Positions 1 through 6,891 of a stretch of 10,165 bases of DNA are shown here, piece by piece. Source of the DNA: RGIG5952 sp045603485 (GTDB lineage: Bacteria; Verrucomicrobiota; Kiritimatiellia; RFP12; JAAYLN01); contig JAZUMF010000067.1 of NCBI GenBank assembly GCA_045603485.1, forward strand, positions 1 through 10,165, in the 5' to 3' direction. Every line of letters starts with the position of its first letter. Position 1 is the first letter of the stretch. Under the pieces are notes generated by a model. It was not told the origin of the DNA, ran no database searches, and saw only the letters and a list, made by a program, of their open reading frames with translations. Made by a program: the position numbers and the translations under genes.

Positions 1-77
1 CTTTATAAAAACGATTGTCAAATTTTTTGCTTTGAAATCACCCCCCCATAAAATTTTTACATGTATTATTACATTGC
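1..77. repeat. Copy 1 of a long direct repeat with a poly-C tract (continues at 10087-10165)
   Basis: These bases match the last 79 bases of the window in the same orientation. The first 38 positions are identical. After that come one substitution, a C run of 7 here against 9 in the other copy, and a 30-base AT-rich block with five substitutions. The copy begins at the window edge, so the true repeat may extend further upstream. It has no open reading frame. Its nature (dispersed intergenic repeat, duplicated promoter/leader, or end of a mobile unit) cannot be decided here. The copies are not identical, so this is not simply an assembly overlap of a circular molecule. Confidence 0.9.
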
Positions 78-327
78 AACATTTTACTAATGTTTAATAT
101 TTTTTATATAAAAACAAAAGACATCATTTGATGTCGCAAATGACGCATCTTTATTGCCTGAATTTCATATTGCTTTAATATAGTATCAGATCTTAAAGTT
201 CGCTTGCCACAGTTAACCCGACGAACCGATTACACTTCAACTACGCCAAACTAAATTATCTTGCAACTATGAACTATTCTTGATAAAGTATTGTTTGAGT
301 GCAAAACTACGGAAGTGAAGGTTTGAA
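78..327 (+). other. AT-rich leader upstream of the FHA gene, no gene seen
   Basis: No open reading frame of useful length lies here. The stretch holds a 16-bp palindrome at 120-135. A weak promoter-like pair is also visible: TTGCCT at 154-159 and TAATAT at 176-181, 16 bases apart, which could drive the FHA-PEGA operon with a leader of about 140 bases. The promoter guess rests only on sequence similarity. A GAAGG ribosome-binding site at 317-321 serves the gene starting at 328. Confidence 0.35.
120..135. promoter_or_regulatory. 16-bp perfect palindrome, possible operator
   Basis: GACATCATTTGATGTC consists of two perfect 7-base inverted arms around a TT centre. The two-base spacer is too short for a good RNA hairpin loop and no T tract follows, so it fits a dimeric DNA-binding protein site better than a terminator. 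It lies about 20-40 bases upstream of the weak promoter-like pair at 154-181. The regulator is unknown, and the palindrome could be fortuitous in AT-rich DNA. Confidence 0.35.
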
Positions 328-1677
328 ATGGATGAAAAAAATATTGCGCCACCTTTTGCAAAGGTTGTTGAAGGTCCAGATAAGGGATTGATGATTCCAT
401 TGCATGAAGGCACTATTGCTTTAGGGCGGGCCTCCGAAAATGACATTACCTTAGCAGATCCAATTCTTTCAAGACACCATTGTAAATTGGAAATAAATGG
501 CACCTCTGTTAAAATTACCGACTTGGATAGTGCCAATGGTTCATACCTCAACGATGCGGAAATCAGAGAGTCGCTAATACGAGACGGCGACAAGCTCCAA
601 ATTGGCGATACCGTTATTGAGTTTACTCTTAAAAATAAAGCGCCAATCATAGACATTAAGCTTGACACTCCTCATGAGCCACCTCAAGCGGCTCAGGCTA
701 ATTCCGGCGTTGTCATCGACTTGGGCTTCAACAAAAATAATGAGAACGAAGAGTCCGCCAAGAGCGCAAATTGGCGTCCGCTAATTTGGGGTCTTGCCGC
801 CGTCGCTCTTCTTGCAGTTGCCGCCTCATTTATAATGCGCTCACCTGATGCTGACAATAGTATCACTATTACAAAGCCTGCGGAGCCATCGTTATTACCT
901 CTCGAGATTCACTACGAAAAGGTCGAGGCTTCTACAAACAGCATCTTTCGGTACTATATGACACTTGCACCGTCCGGCAACCTCTCTGTTGAAATTGACG
1001 ATTTGGCCGAAAACCGCCACATTCGCAAAGATGCCCAAATTTCCACAAACAGCATACTGCGATTGGCGAAGCTTATCGATCGCAGCGGCTTCTTCCGTAT
1101 TGACGAAATCCCTACCGGCATACCTCCGGAAGGACAGCTTGCCACATGGGACATTACCGTCATTACAGACAAAAATTCACGCAGACTCTCCGTAGAAAAT
1201 CGCCTTGAACCGCAAATATTCCGCGATGTTCGCGAAGCCCTTGAAACCTTTGGTAAAAATGAGCTTGGCATTTGGGCCATTCAATATCCCAAAGAAAAGC
1301 TGATAGAGATGGCGGAAGAAGCCTATACCCACGCAAGAAATCTCTTCGCAGAGCGTAGCATTGCACATGGCAACATCTTTATGGCGGTAAAGAGCTATAA
1401 AGAATCGGCATTCTATCTTGAAACTGTCGAGCCAAAGCCTGAATTCTATGCTTCTGCCGTATCTGAGCTTGCAGAGGCGGAGGAAGAGCTCAACAAGCGC
1501 TATGAAGAGCAGCGCTTTAAGGCTGACAGAGCTATCAACCTTAAAGACTGGCAAACAGCCGCAACTGAGCTTCGTATTTTGCGCGAACAGATTCCTGACG
1601 ACAATGACTTCCGCAATGCTGACGCTACACGAAAACTTCTCGATGTTGAAAACCGCTTAAAGAAGGAGAGGAACTAA
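328..1677 (+). CDS. FHA domain-containing single-pass membrane protein
   Basis: The 449-residue product has a clear N-terminal forkhead-associated domain (about residues 27-100). It shows the fold's conserved residues: G33-R34, S48-R49 with H51, and N70-G71 with N75. FHA domains bind phosphothreonine peptides. A linker follows, then one hydrophobic segment at about 151-170 preceded by W-R-P, then about 280 residues without a recognised family. The last 130 residues are rich in E, K, A and L and look helical and TPR-like. The FHA part should be cytoplasmic and the C-terminal part periplasmic. The start is supported by GAAGG six bases upstream of the ATG. The stop codon overlaps the ATG of the PEGA gene by one base (TAATG), so the two are co-translated and probably work together, perhaps linking Ser/Thr phosphorylation signalling to the envelope. 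No kinase is in view. The domain call is firm; the role is inferred. Confidence 0.88.
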   Translation: MDEKNIAPPFAKVVEGPDKGLMIPLHEGTIALGRASENDITLADPILSRHHCKLEINGTSVKITDLDSANGSYLNDAEIRESLIRDGDKLQIGDTVIEFTLKNKAPIIDIKLDTPHEPPQAAQANSGVVIDLGFNKNNENEESAKSANWRPLIWGLAAVALLAVAASFIMRSPDADNSITITKPAEPSLLPLEIHYEKVEASTNSIFRYYMTLAPSGNLSVEIDDLAENRHIRKDAQISTNSILRLAKLIDRSGFFRIDEIPTGIPPEGQLATWDITVITDKNSRRLSVENRLEPQIFRDVREALETFGKNELGIWAIQYPKEKLIEMAEEAYTHARNLFAERSIAHGNIFMAVKSYKESAFYLETVEPKPEFYASAVSELAEAEEELNKRYEEQRFKADRAINLKDWQTAATELRILREQIPDDNDFRNADATRKLLDVENRLKKERN

Positions 1678-2999
1678 TGAAAAACTTCCTTTTCGCTTTT
1701 ATCGCCGCCCTCACAACCTTTGCATCTCTGCAAATTCAGGCGGCTCCGCAATCGCAACAGGCACCAACAGGTGTATTAGCTCTTGAGGTCACTCCAGCCA
1801 CCGCTTCTGTTTCAATTGACCGCAAGGAGCGTGGGCAAGCCCCCATTACCACCTCATTGAAGCCCGGCGCACATCTATTGGAAATAACGGCAGATGGCTA
1901 TCGTACAGAGCGAAGAACCATTAGAATCATCGAAGGCGAGACTTACTCTACTTCAATTGACATGCAAAAGATAAATGGTCTCGTTCTACTCAAAAGCGAG
2001 CCTCAAGGTGCAGAGGTGACAATTGATGGTGTCACCTACGGTAAAACGCCCTGTCTGATTTCAGACTTACCGATTGGCACCTACCAAGCCGATTTGTATC
2101 TTGCAGGCCATCGCGGAACAAAAGTCCGCTTTGAGATAAAAGACCGCATACCAGTAGAAGCATCCGCAAACCTCATCTCCGATACGGCAACCATCAAGGT
2201 TTCCGCAAATATTGATGAAGCCGTTGAAATTAAAGTCAACGGCATCATCCGCGGCAATGCGCCATGCACTATTGACAGGATTCCGGCAGGTGAAGTTACG
2301 ATTGAAGCATCGGCAAAGGGCTACAAGCCATTTATTCAAAAAACACAGCTTTCGGAATCTGAAGTTTTAGATGTATCAATCAAGCTTGAAATCCAGCCTG
2401 CCAAGCTTAAAATCGTATCAATTCCTGAAGGTGCCAGGGTATACTTTGACAACACCTTCCAAGGTGAAACACCCTATGTCATTGAGAACACAACGCCAGG
2501 TGAACATCGAGTCAGAGTTGAAAAAACCGGCTATGACACCCTTGCGCGTACCCTTTCACTTGATCGCGGTGCTGATGTAACAGAAGAATTCCGACTGAAA
2601 TCAAACACAGGCAAAATCACAATCACATCTCAGCCCGAAGGCGTCATTGTATATATTGATGGCGTAAAGGAAGGCGTAACACAACAATCAGATACAAAGG
2701 GCCTTTCTTTGCCTCTTGAAATTGATGGCATAGCGGAAGGCAAGCACGAATTAAAATTTGTAAAGGAAGGCTACAAGCCCAAATTCGGCCCCTGTGAAAT
2801 TAAAAGAGGCGACGCACTTATACGCAGAGTTGATTTGGAAAGACTCTTTATTCCCAACTATGAGGTTGTAACCGCAACCGGTTCACGCAAGGGAGTGCTT
2901 GACTCGATTTCAGGTGGCAGAATTCGCCTCGAAACGAGTCCAGGAGTTTTCAAGACATTTGACTTACCGACGGTAATAAAACATGGCAAACTCCAATAA
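1677..2999 (+). CDS. Exported protein with five PEGA repeats
   Basis: The 440-residue product opens with a typical signal peptide (residues 1-22: K near the start, a hydrophobic core, cleavage likely after Q-I-Q-A). Five tandem PEGA-type beta repeats of about 65-80 residues follow, at about 33-97, 98-167, 171-240, 243-310 and 312-395. Each runs as a short strand, a P-x-G/A-A-x-V-x-I-D/N-G stretch, a P-G-x-H/Y turn and an aromatic G-Y motif. The fifth is longer, with an insertion around V-T-Q-Q-S-D-T-K. A 45-residue tail could be another small beta domain. PEGA domains are found in surface or envelope proteins and are thought to bind or scaffold; no enzyme activity is expected. AAGGAG lies eight bases upstream of the ATG. 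The gene follows the FHA gene with a one-base overlap and ends just before a strong terminator, so the two form one operon. Partner and ligand are unknown. Confidence 0.9.
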   Translation: MKNFLFAFIAALTTFASLQIQAAPQSQQAPTGVLALEVTPATASVSIDRKERGQAPITTSLKPGAHLLEITADGYRTERRTIRIIEGETYSTSIDMQKINGLVLLKSEPQGAEVTIDGVTYGKTPCLISDLPIGTYQADLYLAGHRGTKVRFEIKDRIPVEASANLISDTATIKVSANIDEAVEIKVNGIIRGNAPCTIDRIPAGEVTIEASAKGYKPFIQKTQLSESEVLDVSIKLEIQPAKLKIVSIPEGARVYFDNTFQGETPYVIENTTPGEHRVRVEKTGYDTLARTLSLDRGADVTEEFRLKSNTGKITITSQPEGVIVYIDGVKEGVTQQSDTKGLSLPLEIDGIAEGKHELKFVKEGYKPKFGPCEIKRGDALIRRVDLERLFIPNYEVVTATGSRKGVLDSISGGRIRLETSPGVFKTFDLPTVIKHGKLQ

Positions 3000-3010
3000 G
3001 CCAAATATAT

Positions 3011-3040
3011 GAGTCGCGCCCTTGAGCGCGACTCTTTTTT
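3011..3040 (+). terminator. Rho-independent terminator of the FHA-PEGA operon
   Basis: A perfect nine-base-pair, GC-rich stem (GAGTCGCGC at 3011-3019 paired with GCGCGACTC at 3026-3034) closes a six-base loop and is followed directly by six T residues. It begins 11 bases after the PEGA stop codon. It also overlaps the start of the longest reading frame of the next gene, which is why the start at 3009 is rejected in favour of 3060. Confidence 0.93.
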
Positions 3041-3059
3041 AATGGAAGGACGAATCAGA

Positions 3060-4802
3060 ATGTCGGAATTTGACAGAATCGACCCGGTATTTTCAACTGA
3101 AAAATATATGCCGCCGCTCATTAAGAGTAAAAGATGGCTCTATCCGACGGGAGAATATGAAGCCTTCATGCTCGGCAAAATGCAAAGGGATGTAAAGTAT
3201 CTAAAGTTAAAAGTTGGATACCCGGGCTTTTTTAGACCACCGTCAGCAACTGCCTGGTTTCGTCACAAAGACCCGAATGTCAAATACGAAACGAACGGCT
3301 TTTCAGTCATAACAAAAGAGAGCGATGGCATTGAAATACGCATAACAGTCCCCGACACCGCAATAGAAGCGCCCTCTTTAGCCTCCGACGCCCAAGATTG
3401 GCTTGCATCAAGCGATGGAGTGTCATACAGTAAAGCCGTAGCAGGTCCGCAACCAAGCGGAGAAGAACTGCCGCGCGTAGAGCTTCCGCTGATTCCGGTT
3501 AAGGGATATAACGGGCTCTACGATGTAGGAAGAGAAGTGCTCGCCGAGTTGATATTTAGCGACGACACACCGCCATCATTCACCGTCGGTGAATCAAAAT
3601 ACGAGACTCTCAATGTAACGGAAGAAACTCAAGAGCAAACCTTTGAGACCGAAAAAGATGAAAAGGGCATATGGAAGACACCCCTACCCTTGGCATTCAG
3701 ATATATACTCCTCAAGGATAAGACACCGCTACCTAAAGTAAAGGCAGTATATACCCCGCTAATATATCGGCACACCTACGACTTTGCCGACAACGAACTT
3801 AACCGCATTTGGGAAGCCTCCGCCTACACGCTTCGCCTTTGCATAATGACCTTCCAGATTGACGGCGTAAAACGCGACCGCCTACCATGGGGAGGAGATT
3901 TGGCATTAAGCCTTCTCGCAAATGTATATTCATTCTATGAGCCCGAGCCTATCAAAAGAACACTAACGATACTCCTTCGCGATGGTGTGAAATACAGCCA
4001 AGTCAACGGTATTTTAGACTACTCCCTCTGGTGTGTGATTTCACATGGAGTATTCTTTGAGCACTTCAACGACATCGACTTCCTCAAAGAAAATTGGAGT
4101 GCAATCTTAAATGTCCTGGATTGGTATGAAGCCCGCTCACAAGCTGACGGCGGCTTCATTAAACCGGTGTTGTTCAAGAAAAAGCACGGCGTTACCGTTC
4201 AAGCGGATTGGTGCTTTATCGATTGGGTCGATGTTGATAAGACAACAGCACTTCACATGCTATACCATTGGGCTCTCACCACAGCCTCAAAGCTAGCTGA
4301 AATCGTCGGCGATGGGCAATCAAAGGAACGCTTCACTGCCGCCGCCCGAAAACTCAAAGCTCAAATAAACGATGCGGCATTCGACGCCAATAAAGGCCTT
4401 TACAGAGGAGATATATCAAATCAAGCCTCTCCTGCAGAGCGTCATCCAAACTTCTTGGCTATTCTCTCGGGGGTTGCGGAAAAATCGATGGAAGAATCAA
4501 TAGCGAAAGGGCTTCTTGGCACCGAAATGAAAGAAAGCGGCACGCCATATATGATATCAATGGAACTCCTTGCGTTGCATAAGCTAGGATATGACAAAGA
4601 GGCACTCGCAAAACTGCGCAAAGTCTGGGGAGGAATGCTAAAGCTCGGGGCTACAACATTCCTTGAAGGCTATTCGGAAACATTCGACGAAAAATCCGCG
4701 TGCGTATTCTACGAGCGTCCCTTTGCAATGTCATTTTGCCACGCATGGAGCGCGGCACCCTGCGCACTACTGCCAATCCTAACCGGCAAAGCAACTTATT
4801 AA
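3060..4802 (+). CDS. GH78-like (alpha-L-rhamnosidase-type) glycoside hydrolase, cytoplasmic
   Basis: The 580-residue product has an N-terminal beta-rich part (to about 235) and a C-terminal (alpha/alpha)6-type catalytic part. This resembles bacterial GH78 alpha-L-rhamnosidases, which remove terminal rhamnose from glycans or glycosides by inversion. Support comes from D268-G-V-K-R-D273-R-L-P-W277-G-G-D280, which matches the GH78 acid-motif region, and from G-A-T-T-F-L-E536 near the end, which matches the family's general-base motif GATTxWE. The acid motif is one residue shorter than the usual RDERxGWxGD and lacks its glutamate, so activity or substrate may differ. No signal peptide is seen, so the enzyme probably acts on imported oligosaccharides. 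A start at 3009 would lie on the upstream terminator; GGAAGGA at 3044-3050 sits nine bases before this ATG. At 580 residues it is shorter than many multidomain GH78 enzymes. It lies 14 bases upstream of the phosphoesterase gene and is probably co-transcribed with it. Confidence 0.78.
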   Translation: MSEFDRIDPVFSTEKYMPPLIKSKRWLYPTGEYEAFMLGKMQRDVKYLKLKVGYPGFFRPPSATAWFRHKDPNVKYETNGFSVITKESDGIEIRITVPDTAIEAPSLASDAQDWLASSDGVSYSKAVAGPQPSGEELPRVELPLIPVKGYNGLYDVGREVLAELIFSDDTPPSFTVGESKYETLNVTEETQEQTFETEKDEKGIWKTPLPLAFRYILLKDKTPLPKVKAVYTPLIYRHTYDFADNELNRIWEASAYTLRLCIMTFQIDGVKRDRLPWGGDLALSLLANVYSFYEPEPIKRTLTILLRDGVKYSQVNGILDYSLWCVISHGVFFEHFNDIDFLKENWSAILNVLDWYEARSQADGGFIKPVLFKKKHGVTVQADWCFIDWVDVDKTTALHMLYHWALTTASKLAEIVGDGQSKERFTAAARKLKAQINDAAFDANKGLYRGDISNQASPAERHPNFLAILSGVAEKSMEESIAKGLLGTEMKESGTPYMISMELLALHKLGYDKEALAKLRKVWGGMLKLGATTFLEGYSETFDEKSACVFYERPFAMSFCHAWSAAPCALLPILTGKATY

Positions 4803-4816
4803 GGCACAAGACGGCA

Positions 4817-6091
4817 ATGACACAAAAACCAATTCTCAAAGTCGGCCTCATCAGCGACATACAAGGCTACCCCTATAAAGCAGACTGGGGATTTTACAAC
4901 CTCGAAAAGGCCCTACAGGTCTTGGCTGATAAAAATATCGATGTGCTCCTTAATGCAGGAGATATCGGCGACAACGGAAATGACTCCTCGGCCATTGCCT
5001 ACTATATGGAGTTGGTGAAAAAATATTTTCCGCAAAAACTCCCTACCCAAGTTGCTTGCCTCGGCAACCACGATTTTGAGCCCCGTAACCGCGTTCGCAG
5101 CCAGGAAGACTGCCTAAATGGTTTCTTCGATGCCCTTGGAGAGACAAAAGAACAAGTCCAGCACAAGGTTGTCGGCGGCTTTGACTTCATCGCCCTCTCA
5201 TCAAATCTCAAACACAACTACGATAAAGAAGATTGCGAAAAGCTCCGCCCCTTCCTAGACAAGGCAGTTGCACGCGACCCAAGCAAACCCATCTTTGTTA
5301 TCACCCACTACCACCCAGGCAAAACCGTTGAAGCAAGCTTTGGCAGAGATGGCTCAGAGTCGCTTCGCACACTGCTAAACGACTATCCTCAGGTCATATC
5401 ATTCTCAGGACACTCGCATAGCCCGCTTACCGACGAGCGCTGCATCTGGCAAGGTGAATTCACCGCAATCAACACATCAGGGCTAAGCTATTGCTGCGTA
5501 CCCGAAAAATATGCAAATGGTTGCGGACCCATTCCACCCTTCGCACGGGAAGGCCTCTTCTTCATGTATATGGAGATATTTGAAGACCATGTAAAAATAC
5601 ATCGGTATAATGCAGAAGACCAAGAAGAAATTAAGCCTGAGATGGCATGGGTCATAAAGACCCCATACAAGCCAAGCGAAGCGACCTACACCGATAAGCG
5701 GGCAAAAACCCGTAAAGCACCGGTGTTTCCCGAAAATTCGCAACTCATCCTTCGTTACGACTACGGCTTCGCATATTTGGTCTTCAAGCAGGCAAAGCAC
5801 GAAGATTTTGTTCACTATTATCGGGTGGTCATAACGCCAATTGATTCCGACATAGAAGGCACACCAATAGAATTTCGCTTTATTGGGAATTTCTACAGAA
5901 CAAAGCAAAATCGCGATACCCGCCTAGTCTTCCGTATGCCACCCAATACACTAGAAGCAGGCAAGCGTTATCGCATAGCTCTCTATCCCGTAGAAACCTT
6001 TGGAAATGAAGGCACGCCACTATCAATAGATATTGTAACAGTCGACACCTACAAATTTAGAAATGTAGCTGAAATAGGCCCACAAGAGTAA
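4817..6091 (+). CDS. Calcineurin-like metallophosphoesterase
   Basis: The 424-residue product carries the metallophosphoesterase motifs in order: S-D14-I-Q16, G-D49-I-G-D-N53, G-N84-H85-D86, T-H164-Y-H166, and G-H199-S-H201. These residues bind the two metal ions. Motif I has Q where most relatives have H (DxH), a change also known from the Mn-dependent ADP-ribose/CDP-alcohol diphosphatase branch, so a nucleotide-sugar or other phosphodiester substrate is possible. After about residue 250 there is a beta-rich C-terminal region with no sure family. No signal peptide or membrane segment is seen, so it is probably cytosolic. The reading frame is open back to 4700, but that start lies deep in the hydrolase gene; the ATG at 4817 gives a protein beginning just before the first strand. 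The ribosome-binding site is weak (AAGG at 4801-4804). It is downstream of the GH78-like gene in the same probable operon; the substrate is not known. Confidence 0.85.
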   Translation: MTQKPILKVGLISDIQGYPYKADWGFYNLEKALQVLADKNIDVLLNAGDIGDNGNDSSAIAYYMELVKKYFPQKLPTQVACLGNHDFEPRNRVRSQEDCLNGFFDALGETKEQVQHKVVGGFDFIALSSNLKHNYDKEDCEKLRPFLDKAVARDPSKPIFVITHYHPGKTVEASFGRDGSESLRTLLNDYPQVISFSGHSHSPLTDERCIWQGEFTAINTSGLSYCCVPEKYANGCGPIPPFAREGLFFMYMEIFEDHVKIHRYNAEDQEEIKPEMAWVIKTPYKPSEATYTDKRAKTRKAPVFPENSQLILRYDYGFAYLVFKQAKHEDFVHYYRVVITPIDSDIEGTPIEFRFIGNFYRTKQNRDTRLVFRMPPNTLEAGKRYRIALYPVETFGNEGTPLSIDIVTVDTYKFRNVAEIGPQE

Positions 6092-6181
6092 AGCTTACTT
6101 TATTAAGATGGATTATTTAGCTCCAGGATATAAGCTTAGGATAGAGAACTTTAACAGTGTAAGTGAAGAATGTGAGAGTCA

Positions 6182-6757
6182 ATGATGAAATGGATTATGG
6201 CAGTTATTAGTTTTCTCTTTTGCATTATATGCAGTGCAACGACTGTCGAATGGGGTACGCTAACTATTGATAAATATTCAGGAGGCTATTATTGTGTAGC
6301 ATGGCCACTGGATATGGAGAGTTATAGTGATGGCAACACTGTAATACTTACAGGTTCAACATATGATAATTTGGCTTATGCTAGTTTATGGGTAGAGGTG
6401 TTTGCTGGAGATTTAATTACAGGTCAAGGGCTGTATGAAAATGAAACATCGTATTTTGCGTATGCTAATCATACACAAGATTTGGAACCAATAGAATTTT
6501 CAGATTATTCAGTTTCAGTTAACAAGGGAGAATCGACTTATTTAGCAGTTGCATTGGATATTGGGCATGAAGGTAAGGAATTTTGGGTTGGTTGGATGGA
6601 GATAACATTAGATGATAATGGAGATGTCGTTGCTTTAAACTCTGCTTTTGACAGGTCTGGTGGACCTTTAATTGTAGGTGCAATTCCGGAGCCTTGTTTA
6701 GGAATGTTGATTATGCTTGGACTTATGGTCTTAGGGTTGAAAAGGTCGCGATTTTAA
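6182..6757 (+). CDS. Small secreted protein with PEP-CTERM-like sorting tail
   Basis: The 191-residue product has an N-terminal signal peptide (about 1-19, ending C-S-A) and a beta-rich middle with many Y, W, D and G residues. Its C-terminus has the full PEP-CTERM architecture: P169-E-P171, a hydrophobic stretch at about 172-186, and a basic end K-R-S-R-F. In bacteria with exosortase such tails direct export and are cut during sorting to the surface or exopolysaccharide; no exosortase is in this window. The middle matches no family I recognise. Two ATG codons are adjacent (6182 and 6185). The only ribosome-binding-like bases, GAGAG at 6174-6178, fit the second better, so the protein may be one residue shorter. 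The gene is plainly more AT-rich than its neighbours (20 of 60 bases G+C at 6361-6420, against 32 of 60 at 3841-3900), suggesting a different origin. No clear promoter or terminator is seen; it may be a single-gene unit. Confidence 0.8.
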   Translation: MMKWIMAVISFLFCIICSATTVEWGTLTIDKYSGGYYCVAWPLDMESYSDGNTVILTGSTYDNLAYASLWVEVFAGDLITGQGLYENETSYFAYANHTQDLEPIEFSDYSVSVNKGESTYLAVALDIGHEGKEFWVGWMEITLDDNGDVVALNSAFDRSGGPLIVGAIPEPCLGMLIMLGLMVLGLKRSRF

Positions 6758-6803
6758 GTTGTTTTCAAATAGCTGTTTCACCAAGGGAGTCAAAAAAGTA
6801 TCG

Positions 6804-6832
6804 TTGCTTTTTCTGCACTTGCGTGACATAAT
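6804..6832 (+). promoter_or_regulatory. Candidate sigma-70-type promoter for the hsdM operon
   Basis: TTGCTT at 6804-6809 and CATAAT at 6827-6832 are separated by 17 bases, the ideal spacing; the -10 box differs from TATAAT at one base. Transcription would start near 6839, about 50 bases before the chosen hsdM ATG. The match is by eye and has not been tested against background frequency. Confidence 0.45.
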
Positions 6833-6891
6833 AAATAAGTGATAAAGTGCAAAATATCGGCAGCGCGCCTAAAACAAAGAAAGCAGAAACA

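Noticed and set aside
328..1677. Type III secretion inner-ring protein (SctD-like), which also has FHA, membrane segment and periplasmic part
   Set aside because: The periplasmic part shows no ring-building repeats that I can see and no secretion gene is nearby; the partner is a PEGA protein.
3009..3059. Longer N-terminus for the GH78-like protein starting at 3009
   Set aside because: The extra 17 codons lie on the terminator hairpin of the upstream operon, and a good ribosome-binding site sits nine bases before the ATG at 3060.
4700..4816. Longer N-terminus for the phosphoesterase, overlapping the hydrolase gene by about 100 bases
   Set aside because: The extra residues are basic and unlike the family, and the ATG at 4817 gives a product starting right before the first conserved strand.
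6091..6137. AAGCTTA and TAAGCTT inverted copies between the phosphoesterase and PEP-CTERM genes
   Set aside because: The core is the six-base palindrome AAGCTT occurring twice; the arms are too short and too far apart to support a terminator or operator.
6815..6850. Inverted repeat GCACTT / AAGTGC upstream of hsdM
   Set aside because: Only six base pairs with a 24-base loop in AT-rich DNA, without a T tract; easily due to chance.
6847..6891. GTG start giving HsdM 15 extra residues
   Set aside because: The extra segment does not look like HsdM sequence, and the family's usual N-terminus begins next to the ATG at 6892. The choice is not certain because neither start has a strong ribosome-binding site.
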